DNA of 64,000 nt, from the NCBI RefSeq assembly GCF_030035675.1, contig NC_084484.1, forward strand, positions 187,614,934 through 187,678,933. Direction: 5' to 3'. This stretch comes from Rhineura floridana. Taxonomy: Eukaryota; Chordata; Lepidosauria; Squamata; Rhineuridae. Both the position numbers and the translations under genes were made by a program. Below the pieces are notes generated by a model. The model saw only the letters and a program-made list of their open reading frames with translations. It ran no database searches and was not told the DNA's origin. Shown in pieces: positions 45,240-55,390 of this stretch. Every line of letters starts with the position of its first letter. Within the stretch, counting starts at the first letter, position 1.

Positions 45240-45527
45240 CAGTGACCCCCCCTGGTGTGTTGTAATGTGGAGAGCAGTTTCAAGTAGAGGGAGGGAGGGA
45301 GGGCCAGGGGGGGCTGTGACATGCACTCTTGGCTTCCTCTCACCCCAGTGCTGTGTATGGGGCAGCTGGCTGTTCTCCAAAAGACCCAAAACCACAGTGG
45401 TGAAGATAGCTTGGTCCTCCTGGAGCCCTAAAGCCCGAGAGCCTTCCCAGGGCATCCTCTGCCCAGCAAGACACTCTGCCCTCCGCCCCCCATGCCAGAC
45501 CTGCCTCCTCTTGCTCCTCTGTGCACC

Positions 45528-46940
45528 ATGGCCACAATGGACAAAGACCCAGAGGGCCCCACCATCGCCTGCCCCATCATCGCCTCCAACTCCAGCTTCA
45601 TCTGCGTCACAGCAAAGTCTCCCAAGGCAAGTGCCCAGTTTGTGCTCCCAGAGATCAGCACCATCCAACAGTTCAAGGAGGAAATTTCCAAGCACTTCAA
45701 CTGTGAGACCAACCAGCTGGTGCTCGTGTTCTTTGGAAGGATCCTGAAGGATCAGGACACCCTCCGGCAGTGTGGGATCATGGACGGAATGACTGTCCAC
45801 CTGGTGATCAGATCCCTCAAGAGGGACCAGGAAGACCCACCTCAGCCTCCCTATGTGCCCAGGACCATGACACATGCCCTGATCCCATCTGCCAGCAGTC
45901 TCACCTCCCCTGCTTTCAGCCCAAGCAGTCAGGGCTCCTGGGGCCTCCCCGACCTGAACCCCACCAGTACTGAGTGGCAGGTGGTGCCCACCTCAGAGAT
46001 GATCATCCAGAAAGTCCGGCAAGTGATTCTGGCCAACCCAGAGATCCAGCAGCTGGCTCAGCAAGTCCCAGCCATCAGCCACATCCTGAACAATATGGAC
46101 ATCATGAGGGTAATCCTGGATAAAATGAGGGAAATCATGGACCTTGCCAAGAACCCTGACATGATCCAGGACCTGAAGGCTCCAGACCAAGCGTTGATCA
46201 GCCTTCAAGGCAGCATCCCTGGGGGTGACAACCCACTGAGGCAACTGAACAGTGAGATCCAGGAGCCCGGGCTGAGCGCAGTGCAGGACCTCTTTGCCTT
46301 CAGCAACCCCTATGCCACCCTGGTGAGAAGCCCCTGCCCAGAGCACACAGGCCTGGGCAGCCAGAGCTCCCACATGGAAACCCCAGAGCGCATGGGCACC
46401 TTGCCCATCTCCCACAGTTCCACCAGCATTTGTACCAATAGCACCTGCAGCGACGAAGGAGGCATCTTCAGTAGCCTGGCCAATCCTCTCGGGCACAGCT
46501 CATCCATGCCCAACCTCGCCCCCACTGCTGGGGCAGGGATGTTCGGTGTGGGTGGCATCCAGAACCCAGATGCCAGCGAGATCCCCAAGCTCATTGTGAA
46601 CCTTTGCAACGCCTACACCAAGCGCATGATGTTCTCCCTCATGCAGAACGCGCTGCTGGCCTCCGAAGGGTCAGGCCAGGCGTCTCAGCAGGAGCAAGTC
46701 CAGCAGCTGTTGCTCCACTTCTCCCAGCAGATGCAGAGCCCAGAGATGGTGGCCGCCATGTCCAACCCCAAGGCCATCCAGGCCTGGGTGCAGATGGAGC
46801 AGGGCCTGCAGGCACTGGTAGCCGAAGCCCCGGTCCTCATCCCCTGGTTCATGCTGCGCTTGAGAGGGCTGGGGTACTCGACCGGGGTGAGCCCGTGGGC
46901 CAATGACTCCCCATGCCAAGGATCGGCTGCTCTGGAATAG
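45528..46940 (+). CDS. UBQLNL-like: Ubiquilin paralogue lacking UBA (UBQLNL-like, copy 2)
   Basis: 470 residues from ATG 45528, chosen because CACCATGG is an ideal Kozak context; an upstream in-frame ATG at 45492 would add 12 residues. A UBL domain spans about residues 23-97 ([48 protein letters not shown]). An STI1-like region spans about 165-235 (ANPEIQQLAQQVPAISHILN; SLQGSIPGGDNPL). A Ser/Thr-rich linker is followed by a second helical STI1-like block (MMFSLMQNALLASEGSGQAS; MSNPKAIQAWVQMEQGLQAL; VLIPWFMLRLRGLG). The WVQMEQGLQALVAEAP segment matches the block that precedes the UBA in mammalian UBQLN3 (IEQGLQVLATEAP), but no UBA follows. An acceptor-like CCTCTCACCCCAG ends at 45348, so an upstream 5' UTR exon is possible. 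AATAAA lies only 14 bp after the stop. Confidence 0.9.
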   Translation: MATMDKDPEGPTIACPIIASNSSFICVTAKSPKASAQFVLPEISTIQQFKEEISKHFNCETNQLVLVFFGRILKDQDTLRQCGIMDGMTVHLVIRSLKRDQEDPPQPPYVPRTMTHALIPSASSLTSPAFSPSSQGSWGLPDLNPTSTEWQVVPTSEMIIQKVRQVILANPEIQQLAQQVPAISHILNNMDIMRVILDKMREIMDLAKNPDMIQDLKAPDQALISLQGSIPGGDNPLRQLNSEIQEPGLSAVQDLFAFSNPYATLVRSPCPEHTGLGSQSSHMETPERMGTLPISHSSTSICTNSTCSDEGGIFSSLANPLGHSSSMPNLAPTAGAGMFGVGGIQNPDASEIPKLIVNLCNAYTKRMMFSLMQNALLASEGSGQASQQEQVQQLLLHFSQQMQSPEMVAAMSNPKAIQAWVQMEQGLQALVAEAPVLIPWFMLRLRGLGYSTGVSPWANDSPCQGSAALE

Positions 46941-46953
46941 GGAGCTTCACCAG

Positions 46954-46959
46954 AATAAA
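46954..46959 (+). terminator. Poly(A) signal (AATAAA)
   Basis: Canonical signal starting 14 bp after the stop at 46940, giving an unusually short 3' UTR if used. Confidence 0.65.
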
Positions 46960-47514
46960 CATGCTGAACCACCAGAAACCTGAGAAGCCACATTTTTCCA
47001 CAGAGAAGAGAAGGAGATAGTTGGACCTGGGCGGGAGGGAGGATTATCTTCTTGCTGAACGGTTGGGGGGTCAGTTACGGCAACAAGGGTGAAGCAGGGG
47101 TCTCCTCCAGTGTGCTGAGACTTCTGAAATGGCCTGAGTGGCTGCACCAGTGTTATAAACAAAAGCCAACAGTCTTATTGCCTCTCTGTCTCCCTTGACA
47201 ATTGTTGCCATTTCCCCCTTCAGGTGCTGCGGCTGGGCTGTGGTGCTGAAAGTGCCCTGGGCCCCCAAAATCTAGTCTGACCCTTGCTTGATGGCGTTTG
47301 ACATGTGCAGGAGATGGATTAATGGGGGAGGGCAGTGCCCTGGGTGCCTCCCCCAGCTGCAGGGGTGCTCCCATCCCCACAGCTTTCAGCCACCAACAGC
47401 AAAAGATGCCAGTGGCTCAAGCAGCACCTGCACACCCAGACTCTGCAGGCAGCAGAAGGAGGTTTTGTCCTCACTGGGTCAGGCAGACGTGGGTCACTGG
47501 GAAGCAGGAGGGAT
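46960..47514. other. 3' flank, nothing named
   Basis: No exon or repeat is supported. Open frames on both strands are not conserved-looking. Confidence 0.4.
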
Positions 47515-47995
47515 GGGGAGAAAGTGGTCCTTGTTTTTAAAGAAAAATGTAATGAGAAACGACCTAATCCCACTTCTGAAATGAATATGGAACCGAAAGA
47601 CATCCATCCGTGGAAATTCACACTTTTCCAAATTTTGCAAGGCAGTTCTTTGATCAAACAATGCCTACAAAAAGGCATATCTTAGGGGCAAGTGTGCCTC
47701 AAAGGGCATCCATTTGTGGAAGTAACATACAAAATTGCTTGCAAAAATTACTCAAAACTGCATACAAAACTGTGTTCATTAGGAGAAATTTGCCCTAAAA
47801 AGCTGATAATCATGAGGATTTTAAAAGAATGGGAACTTGCTGCAGCAATGTGGGGAATGTACAGAAATGAGGAAGGCAGAGGAGCCGAAATGGACAAAGC
47901 GGAGGCAGCAGGGCTGAGGCTGCGTTGCCAGGCACCTGCAAAGTCCAGGACACTCCAGCAGGGATGGGGCAGAATTCTGCTGAATCGGACTTAGT
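47515..47995 (+). repeat. AT-rich repeat family X, copy D
   Basis: AAATTCACACTTTTCCAAAT, GATCAAACAATGCCTACAAA, TCATTAGGAGAAATTTGCCC and ATCATGAGGATTTTAAAAGA match copies A-C. The most diverged of the four. Confidence 0.55.
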
Positions 47996-48735
47996 ACCAG
48001 ATTCCGACTGAATCCAACAAGCCGCTGTCTTTTCAGACCGGCATTGATTTCTTGCGGCGGGTCGTGACTGTCATCAGCAGGGTACTTTTTTAAAAATCCG
48101 CTTTGAATTTCACATTATTGTCTTTGTAAGTGGCTTTCCTCTAAGCTGATGCATTCTTAACTAGGTGTTAACGATCACCATTTACATCCATTAACCTCCC
48201 TCCTATTTTAGGCAATTATCTACCTAATTGACATGTAAATTGGGGGGGGGAGGAGATGGAGCAACATAAGCGTTTCCATAACCAATTTAGTTAAAAATTA
48301 CATTTTTTCACTTAAAAAAATTCAATGGATCAGCAATTATGAAAGCAAACAGGAACAAAGAAAGAGCAGATCGGGAACAAAAGCCAGGCTCTCAATGAGC
48401 CCCATCTCTGCACTCCAGCCAGGGACAGCGCCCCCCCCCTGTGGTCCTCACTGTTGCGGCCTGCCTCCTCCCGCGATCTCTGCAAGCCTACAAGGAGAAA
48501 GAGCAGCAGCCTCCCTGTGCCCTGCCCTCCTCCTGGGCAATGGCAAGGGGGGGCATGGGATATATTTTGCCCATCCCCCACCCCCAAAATCTGGAGTCAA
48601 CATTGGTTAGTAGAACGGCAGGCTCTTGAGATTTGCAGAAGGGAGATCATTTTGCATTGAAAAATCATGGGGGGGTTTGGGGGGGATATAGGGCATGCTG
48701 TCAGCCTCCCCGCATCCCTGCCCATCTTTGCTGCT
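47996..48735. other. No gene recognised
   Basis: No exon is supported and no repeat family could be assigned. Confidence 0.4.
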
Positions 48736-48738
48736 TCT

Positions 48739-48853
48739 CTGTGCTGGAAAAGTTACTTTTTAAAACTACAGCTCCCATCAGCCCCAGCCAGCATGGCCAC
48801 TGAAGTGGGCTGATGGGAGTTGTTGTTCAAAAAAGTAACTTTTCCAAGCTCTG
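48739..48853. mobile_element. Short palindromic hAT-like MITE
   Basis: About 115 bp, nearly palindromic: GGAAAAGTTACTTTTTAAAA then CTACAGCTCCCATCAGCCC on the left is mirrored by GGGCTGATGGGAGTTGTTGT and AAGTAACTTTTCCAAGCTCTG's complement on the right. The right terminus read in reverse is CAGAGCTTGGAA, the same as the ends of the 881-bp element at 16328-17208. No clear target duplication. Confidence 0.7.
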
Positions 48854-49439
48854 TGTTCCACGAGGGCTGCTGCATGAACCTCTCGCTGCAGAAAGGAGCG
48901 AAAGCACCTGGAAGACTTGGGCGCTTCCATCCCTTAAGGATCACTGGAGTTCTGGAAAAGCATCTCTGCTTCCAGACTTCTCTAAGGCTGTGAGCACACT
49001 AGTCACCAAAGCAAAGCGCTCCCATCGCCCACACCTGGAGGGGGAACGGGTTGATCTGCCAATCAGTTGCAAAATCTGTGTGAATCTGAATTTTTTAAAA
49101 AATACACTCAAGCAGCTTCCACCAGGTTTCACAGTAAAAAGGGGCAGGGCTTGACTAGTGTTGTCGTGCACTCCCATTTTCAGAAGAGGGAGGTGGAGAC
49201 GCACTGGAACCGGCAGAACAGGCAGAATCTCTACCTTCTCACTCCATAGCCAATGGGGTACCCCCTCTTTCCCCAGCCCTAAATGTGTGTGGGTGGGTGG
49301 GATGGAGATTTTAATTGGAACTATTATATAAAAGGTATATGAGGTGATCGTTTTTGAAATGGAGCATGTGTCCCCACACAGCTTGCCACCCCACACTGTG
49401 GCTCAGAGTCATCAGGACACATCAGTCCTGCCCTTTATA

Positions 49440-52400
49440 TATTGGCACGTGAGGCCAGCACCCTGCTGAAAAAAGAAAAAGAAAAATTACTAATTCTCCT
49501 TGTACAACACACTGCATACCAGTGGGACTCTCGAGTTTACCCTGAAGTAGGACAGGACAAAGCACAGGGCACTCCAAACCAAGTAGTCAGAAAGAAACAA
49601 AAGGTAGAAGAGAGTATGAACGGGAAGGATACTCCAGTGATTGTGACCTGCAAGGTCTGTGCTATGTTTGTTTTCTTGCCTGAGAAGAACATGGCGTACA
49701 TGTGCAACAAGTGCAAGCTCGTGGCACTGTTGGAAGGAAAAGTGAGAGGCCTGGAACGGCGGGTGGCCACACTGAGGACTATAAGAGAAAATGTTCTTAG
49801 ACAGAACGCTGGAACAACAGCAGCAAAGAGAAGTGGAGGTGGAAGAAGAACAACATGAGGTAGCAAAAGAGGAGACTGCTTTGGAGAGGGAACAACGAAG
49901 TGGAGGAAACTCCGTGGGGAAAGGGTGACAGGAGCATAAGAGCTAGAAGACCCCCTTCACCAGTGGAACTGTGGAACCACTTTCAACCACTCGAGGAGGA
50001 GACTGGAGGACAGCCTGTGGAGGAAGAATTCCAGGAGACCCCGTGCAACAACGAGCAAGAGGGTGAAGCTCAGTCAAGCAGAGACAATGAAACCACGCCC
50101 CACAACAACAAGAAGAGAAGAGTACTAGTAGTGGGAGACTCCCTACTGCGTGGGATCGAAACCCAAGTATGCCGAGAAGATCCGTGGACTCGCCGGGTAT
50201 GCTGTCTGCCAGGAGGATGGATTAGAGATGTGACGGAAAGGTTGCCATCACTCATCAAGCCCACCGACAGGTATTCCTTTCTCCTCATCCATGTGGGAAC
50301 AAATGACACTGCCAAACGGAGCTATGAAGAAATCACATCAGACTTTGAAGCTCTGGGAAGGAAACTCAAGGACTTTGGGGCCCAGATAGTTTTTTCATCC
50401 ATCCTTCCAGTACTTAGGAGTAGAAAGAAAAATACTCCTTGTGAATGAATGGCTACGAAGGTGGCGCCGACGTGAGAGATTTGGATTTTGGGACCACAGG
50501 CTATACTTCCTGGAAGATGGACTGCTGGCAAGTGATGGGTTGCATCTCACAAGAGAATGTAACTTTTGAAAACCAATTGCCAATGTTTCAAGGAGTCATG
50601 ATGTAGTAGTAATGGGGGACTTCAATTATCCCGATATCTGTTGGGAGACAAATTCTGCCAACACGGCCCCTCCAAGAAATTTCTGACTTGGGTTGGAGAT
50701 AACTTCCTCCTATAGAAAGTGGAGGAAGCAACCAGAGGTTCAGCTATCCTAGACTTTATTCTAACCAATAGAGATGATTTGCTGGACGAAGTGGCAGTTA
50801 TGGGAACTCTGGGGAAAAGTGACCACAACATACTTGAATTCTTGATTTTAACAGAAGCAAAAGCTGAGAGTAGCCATATGCGCACCCTGGACTTCAGGAA
50901 AGCTGATTTTAATAAACTCAGAACAATTGTAAGTACAGTTCCATGGCAAGCCACCCTAATGAGAAAAGGAGTCCAAGATGGGTGGGAGTTTCTAAATGAG
51001 GAAATTCTAAAGGCACAATGGCAAACAATTCCAACAAGGAAAAAGGGGGAAAACAGCAGAAGAAGCCAATGTGGCTTCACAGAAAGCTTAGAGATGACCT
51101 GAAAACAAAAAAGGACACATACAGGAAGTGGAAAGAAGGCCAGGCCACAAAGGAAGAGTACAGGCAGGTATCACGGAATTGCAGGGATGGTGTCAGGAAG
51201 GCTAAAGCTGAGAATGAGCTGAGGTTAGTGAGAGATGCTAAATGCAACAAAAAAGCTTTCTTCAGGTACATCCATCGTAAAAGACAGAGAAAAGAAATGG
51301 TGGTTCTGCTACTCGATGAGGATGGCAAAATGATAACAGATGACAAACAAAAGGCAGAAGTGCTCAATTCCTACTTTGGCTTGGTCTTCTCCCAAAAGAG
51401 GGTCTATGACCCTTCTGGGAAACATGAAGTAGGATTGGAGCTTGAGATTGATAGACAAATGGTCAAGGAATACCTAATCACTTTGAATGAGTTCAAATAG
51501 GCAGGGCCCGATAAACTGCATCCTAGATTATTGAAAGATGCGGCTGAAGAACTCTCAGAACTGCTCTCTATTATCTTTGCGAAATCGTGAAGGACCGGTG
51601 AAGTGCCGGATGACTGGAGGAGAGCTTATGTTGTCCCTATCTTCAAAAAGGGCAAAAAGGAGGAACCGGGGAACTACAGACCAGTCAGCCTAACATCAAT
51701 CCCTGGAAAAACTCTTGAGCAGATTATAAAGCAGTCAATCTGTAAGCACCTTGAAAACAATGCAGTGATTATTAGGAGCCAACATGGATTTATGAAGAAC
51801 AAATCCTGCCAAACAAATCTTATCTCATTTTTTGATTGGGTAACTTCCCTTGTAGACTGTGGGAATGCTGTGGACATAATATACCTCGACTTCAGCAAAG
51901 CTTTTGACAAAGTGCCCCATGATATTCTGATTAGCAAGCTAGCTAAATGTGGGCTGGATGGAACAACTATCAGATGGATCCACAGTTGGCTACAGAATCG
52001 TACTCAAAGAGTGCTTATCAATGGTTCCTTCTCAAACTGGGCAGAAGTAACAAGTGGGGTACCACGGGGCTTATTCCTGGACCCAGTGCTCTTCAACATT
52101 TTTATTCATGACTTGGATGAGGAGGTACAGAGCATGCTTATCAAATTTGCAGATGATACAAAATTGGGAGGGATAGCTAATACCGTGGAAGACAGAAAGA
52201 AAATTCAAAGGGACCTTGATAGGCTGGAGCATTGGGCTGAAAACAACAGAATGAAATTCAACAGGGATAAATGCAAAGTTCTACATTTAGGAAAAAGAAA
52301 CCAAATGCACATTTATAAGATGGGGGACACTGGAGGCATTCAAGAGGCAGCTGGACAGTCATCTGTCAGGAATGCTTTAATTTGGATTCCTGCATTGAGC

Positions 52401-53195
52401 AGGGGGTTGGACTCGATGGCCTCATAGGCCCCTTCCAGCTCTACTATTCTATGATTCTATGAAACCAAATGCACAGTTATAAGATGGGGGATACTTGTCT
52501 CAGCCATACAACATGTGAGAAGGATCTTGGAATTGTTGTTGATCACAAGCTGAATATGAGCCAACAGTGAGATGTGGCTGCAAAAAAGGCAAACACTATA
52601 TTAGGCTGCATTAACAGTAGTTTCCAAATCGCGTGAAGTATTAGTTCCCCTCTATTCAGCACTGGTTAGGCCTCATCTTGAAAACTGCGTCCAGTTCTGG
52701 TCTCTGCACTTCAAGAAGGATGCAGACAAACTTGAACAGGTTCAAATGAGGGCAACAAGGATGGTCAGGGGACTAGAAACCAAGCCCTATGGGGAGAGAC
52801 TGAAAGAACTGGGCATGTTTAGCCTGGAGAAGAGAAGACTGAGGGGAGATATGGTAGCACTCTTCAAGTACATGAAAGGTTGTCACACAGAGGAGGGCTG
52901 GGATCTCTTCTCGATTGTCCCAGAGTGCAGGACACGGAATAATGGGCTCAAGTTGCAGAAAGCCAGATTTCAACTGGACATCAGGAAAAACTTCCTAACT
53001 GTTAGAGCCATACGACAATGGAACCAATTACCTAGAGAGGTAGTGGGCTCTCCGACACTGGAGGCCTTCAAGAGGCAGCTGGACAGTCATCTGTCTGGAA
53101 TGCTTTGATTTGGATTCCTGCATTGAGCAGGGGCTGGACTTGATGGCCTTATAGGCCCCTTCCAACTCTACTATTCTATGATTCTATGATTCCTT
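49440..53195 (+). mobile_element. Near-full-length but decayed CR1 LINE
   Basis: The longest CR1 copy. ORF1 pieces: 49442-49858 with a zinc-knuckle-like CKVCAMF...CNKCK motif and a coiled-coil stretch, then 49900-50448 with an SGNH/GDSL esterase domain (VLVVGDSLLRGIE; HVGTNDTA). Of ORF2, the endonuclease N-terminus is lost between about 50575 and 50600, its end remains (MGDFNYPDICWE), then DFILTNRDDLLDEVAVMGTL, and the reverse transcriptase at 51603-52427 (PVSLTSIPGKTLEQIIKQSI; YLDFSKAFDKVPHDILISKL; KFADDTKLGGIANTV). Frames break several times. The 3' end has the ATTCTATGATTCTATGAT tail. A CR1 3' fragment is nested at 52331-52460. Confidence 0.92.
52331..52460 (+). mobile_element. CR1 3' fragment nested in CR1, with direct repeats
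   Basis: About 130 bp of a CR1 3' end (GGCATTCAAGAGGCAGCTGG to the ATTCTATGATTCTATG tail) lies inside the larger CR1. Direct repeats of 34 bp, starting GAAACCAAATGCACA, flank it at 52297-52330 and 52461-52494 with two mismatches. Confidence 0.85.
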
Positions 53196-53344
53196 CCTTC
53201 CTTCCATAGGCCAGGAAGCCTCCCATCCAAGTATTAGTCAGGTCCCTACAAACCCTCTTGGTTGTTGAGATGAGCAGAGGGGGCGTTCTTGGTAGTTATG
53301 CTATCCTCAGAGGTCTGGGGGTGATGGTGGCTGAGAGAGGGCAT

Positions 53345-53472
53345 TCTATGATTCTATGAGTGCCTGGATGGGAGACTGCCTGGAAACCATATGTAAGCCA
53401 CCTTGGGTTTCTATCATGAAAAGAAAGGCAGGGTAGAAATGGAATGAATGAATGAATAAATAAATAAATAAA
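53345..53472 (+). mobile_element. 5S-like SINE tail
   Basis: GCCTGGATGGGAGACTGCCT resembles the 5S rRNA 3' half. It is followed by TAAGCCACCTTGGGTTTCTA and a tail of AATGAATGAATAAATAAATA. The opposite-strand word CTCCCATCCAAGTATTAGTC at 53218-53240 is another 5S-like scrap. Confidence 0.55.
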
Positions 53473-53694
53473 TATGCCTTCAAGTTGATTATGACAGCGA
53501 CCCTAGGAGTCTTTTTTGGATATACATATTCATAAGGTTTTCATGGTAAGGGGTATTCAGAGGTGGTTTACCATTGCCTTCCTCTAAGCCTACCGCACCC
53601 GGTATTCCCAGGCGGTCTCCCATCCAAGTACTAACCAGGCCTGACCCTGCTTAGCTTCCGAGATCAAACAAGATCGGGCACATTCAGGGTACTT
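53473..53694 (-). mobile_element. 5S rRNA-headed SINE with BovB-like tail
   Basis: On the minus strand 53694-53589 is nearly all of 5S rRNA: ACCCTGAATGTGCCCGATCT, CTCGGAAGCTAAGCAGGGTC (box A region), CTTGGATGGGAGACCGCCTG (box C) and GAATACCGGGTGCGGTAGGC. About the first dozen 5S bases are missing. It continues without a gap into a Sauria-type SINE body (GAGGAAGGCAATGGTAAACC) and a tail ending CAACTTGAAGGCA. This is a 5S-headed SINE rather than a ribosomal gene; the class is known in squamates (5S-Sauria-RTE). Confidence 0.88.
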
Positions 53695-53724
53695 TATATA
53701 TATATACAGTATATACACATATTT

Positions 53725-53866
53725 TACTGCTTTTATTTAATCCAAAGGTTACGTGTCTGTGTTTCGTCTTGTTCTAAATGTGTTTATGCTGCTGTCCACT
53801 GCCCTGATGTTTTGAAAGAGGGTGGTAAATGCACTTTTAATAAATAAATAAATACATCTCCTTCCG
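53725..53866 (+). repeat. L2-type LINE 3' tail
   Basis: TTTTACTGCTTTTATTTAAT and GTTTATGCTGCTGTCCACTG run into GAGGGTGGTAAATGCACTTT and AATAAATAAATAAATA. A variant of the L2 3' end. Confidence 0.6.
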
Positions 53867-54044
53867 GATGGGTGGATGCCTCCTGTTGCTGCCCAGTCAC
53901 TGCTCTTCCATTGGAACTGCAACTGACCGTCCCGCTGCTGGAAGCATTGCACTTTTCTAGGTGTCCAGCCACTGTCTTCCATCCAGACCACTGGCCATGG
54001 CATCACTGCTGTGCTTGGGGGCATTTAAGAATCGATGGATATAA

Positions 54045-54150
54045 GAAGTGCCTGGCTGCTGGATCAGGCCAAAGGGTGCATCTAGTCCAGTATCCTGTTC
54101 TCACAGTGGACAGCCAGATGCCCCCAGGAGAAGACCAAGCTCTGCATTTG
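54045..54150 (-). repeat. CR1 3' end fragment
   Basis: GGCTGCTGGATCAGGCCAAA and CCTGTTCTCACAGTGGACAG match the reversed CR1 3' end. Confidence 0.75.
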
Positions 54151-55080
54151 AAGCTCAGTATGCGACCACTTTAGTCCTTGTAGCGGGTGGCATTTTATGA
54201 CACCTTGTTAATAATCAGGGATTTCCACGAGGGGTAAGTTATTCCCTGGTGGTGCATGGAGAGCCCACCTCACCCACCTGCCGGCTGACCTTCCCCCTCT
54301 GTGGCTGTTTTCTTTCCAGTGGACCGTAGACTCTCTTCCTTAACAGAAGTCACAGTTCTGAGCTGGTGCCTCCCATTTGCCCAAGAACCATCAATAATGC
54401 CTCAGTGGAGCAGGGGGCTGTGCAACTGCGATGCTCATAGGGAAGACAGATAAGCAGGGATCCCAGAGATTCTGCCTGGCTTACTCCTGCCTTCAGATTT
54501 TTCCTGGAAAATCCACTTGGATTTTCAAGTCCTGCCATGTTTTCTACAAGTGCTTCTCATGTCATCAGAAGACAAACCATGTAAGGGAGAAAAATGGGCC
54601 ATGGGTGGGTTCCTTCCTGTAATTCAAAGAAGGAAGGCGCACCCCTGAATGTGATACCTTCATGCTGTCTCTCCAGTGCAAGGTCAGCAGAGATGCTGAA
54701 AACAGAAAGCGTGGGTGGTGTGCGGCTTGTAAACCTCCGGAGACGAATTTTCCTTTAAAGATTGTCTGTAAGTTTATTAAATATTGAGCCAGTTGGTGCC
54801 AATAGGGCAGTGTTTGGGGGCAGAAGTCCACCTCCCCCTCGGCAGAATGAGCAAGACAGGTCCCAACCATAGCACAGAGGTTGGCTGCTCACATTTTGAA
54901 GTCACTGAATTTACTGTCTAAAGAAACCTCTCCCCAACCCCCTCCCCAGGTAAGTCCATGAATTCCCGAGTCTAAAAATATTAAACAACCTAACTGCACC
55001 ACTGGGATCAAGACGGAGGGGGCAAATTTATTGGGGAGGGGAAACATGGGGGTGTAGGCCACCAATCCCCCCCTCCAGTT
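54151..55080. other. Upstream region of UBQLN3, nothing named
   Basis: No exon is supported, though a 5' non-coding exon could lie here. Confidence 0.4.
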
Positions 55081-55082
55081 CT

Positions 55083-55108
55083 CTGTGAGGTCAGCGGTGA
55101 CCTCACAG
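55083..55108. promoter_or_regulatory. Perfect palindrome with AGGTCA/TGACCT arms
   Basis: CTGTGAGGTCA, a 4-bp spacer GCGG, then TGACCTCACAG: perfect 11-bp inverted arms about 285 bp upstream of the UBQLN3 ATG. It contains a nuclear-receptor-type AGGTCA inverted pair and two CRE-like words (TGAGGTCA, TGACCTCA). TGACCTCACAG also occurs at 45232-45242 upstream of ubiquilin copy 2. Confidence 0.35.
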
Positions 55109-55390
55109 TCTAGCCAGCTTCACAGAGAGGACATGCCCAGGGCAGCACCACCAGCAGAGGGGGAGAAGAGGAAAATGAAGGCACCTGCCAGGTGGTAAGC
55201 AAGCGGAAAAGAAGGGCAACATCTCGCTGGTATGTTTGCTCTGGCCTTGGGCAGCGTTGAGACTAAGGGGGGCAGCAGACCACTGGCCCCTTCCCACCGC
55301 TCACCTCTACAGCAAGCAGCAGCAGAGACGCCCCGCTTTCCTCCTTCTCCTTTTGCGAGGTTCATCCCAGCAGCCCTTTGAGCAGCAGCC

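Noticed and set aside
45993-46496. Minus-strand open frame opposite ubiquilin copy 2
   Set aside because: Shadow of the coding strand; no recognisable protein family.
53589-53694. Functional 5S rRNA gene
   Set aside because: The 5' dozen bases are missing and the 3' end runs into a SINE body and tail, so it is the head of a SINE.
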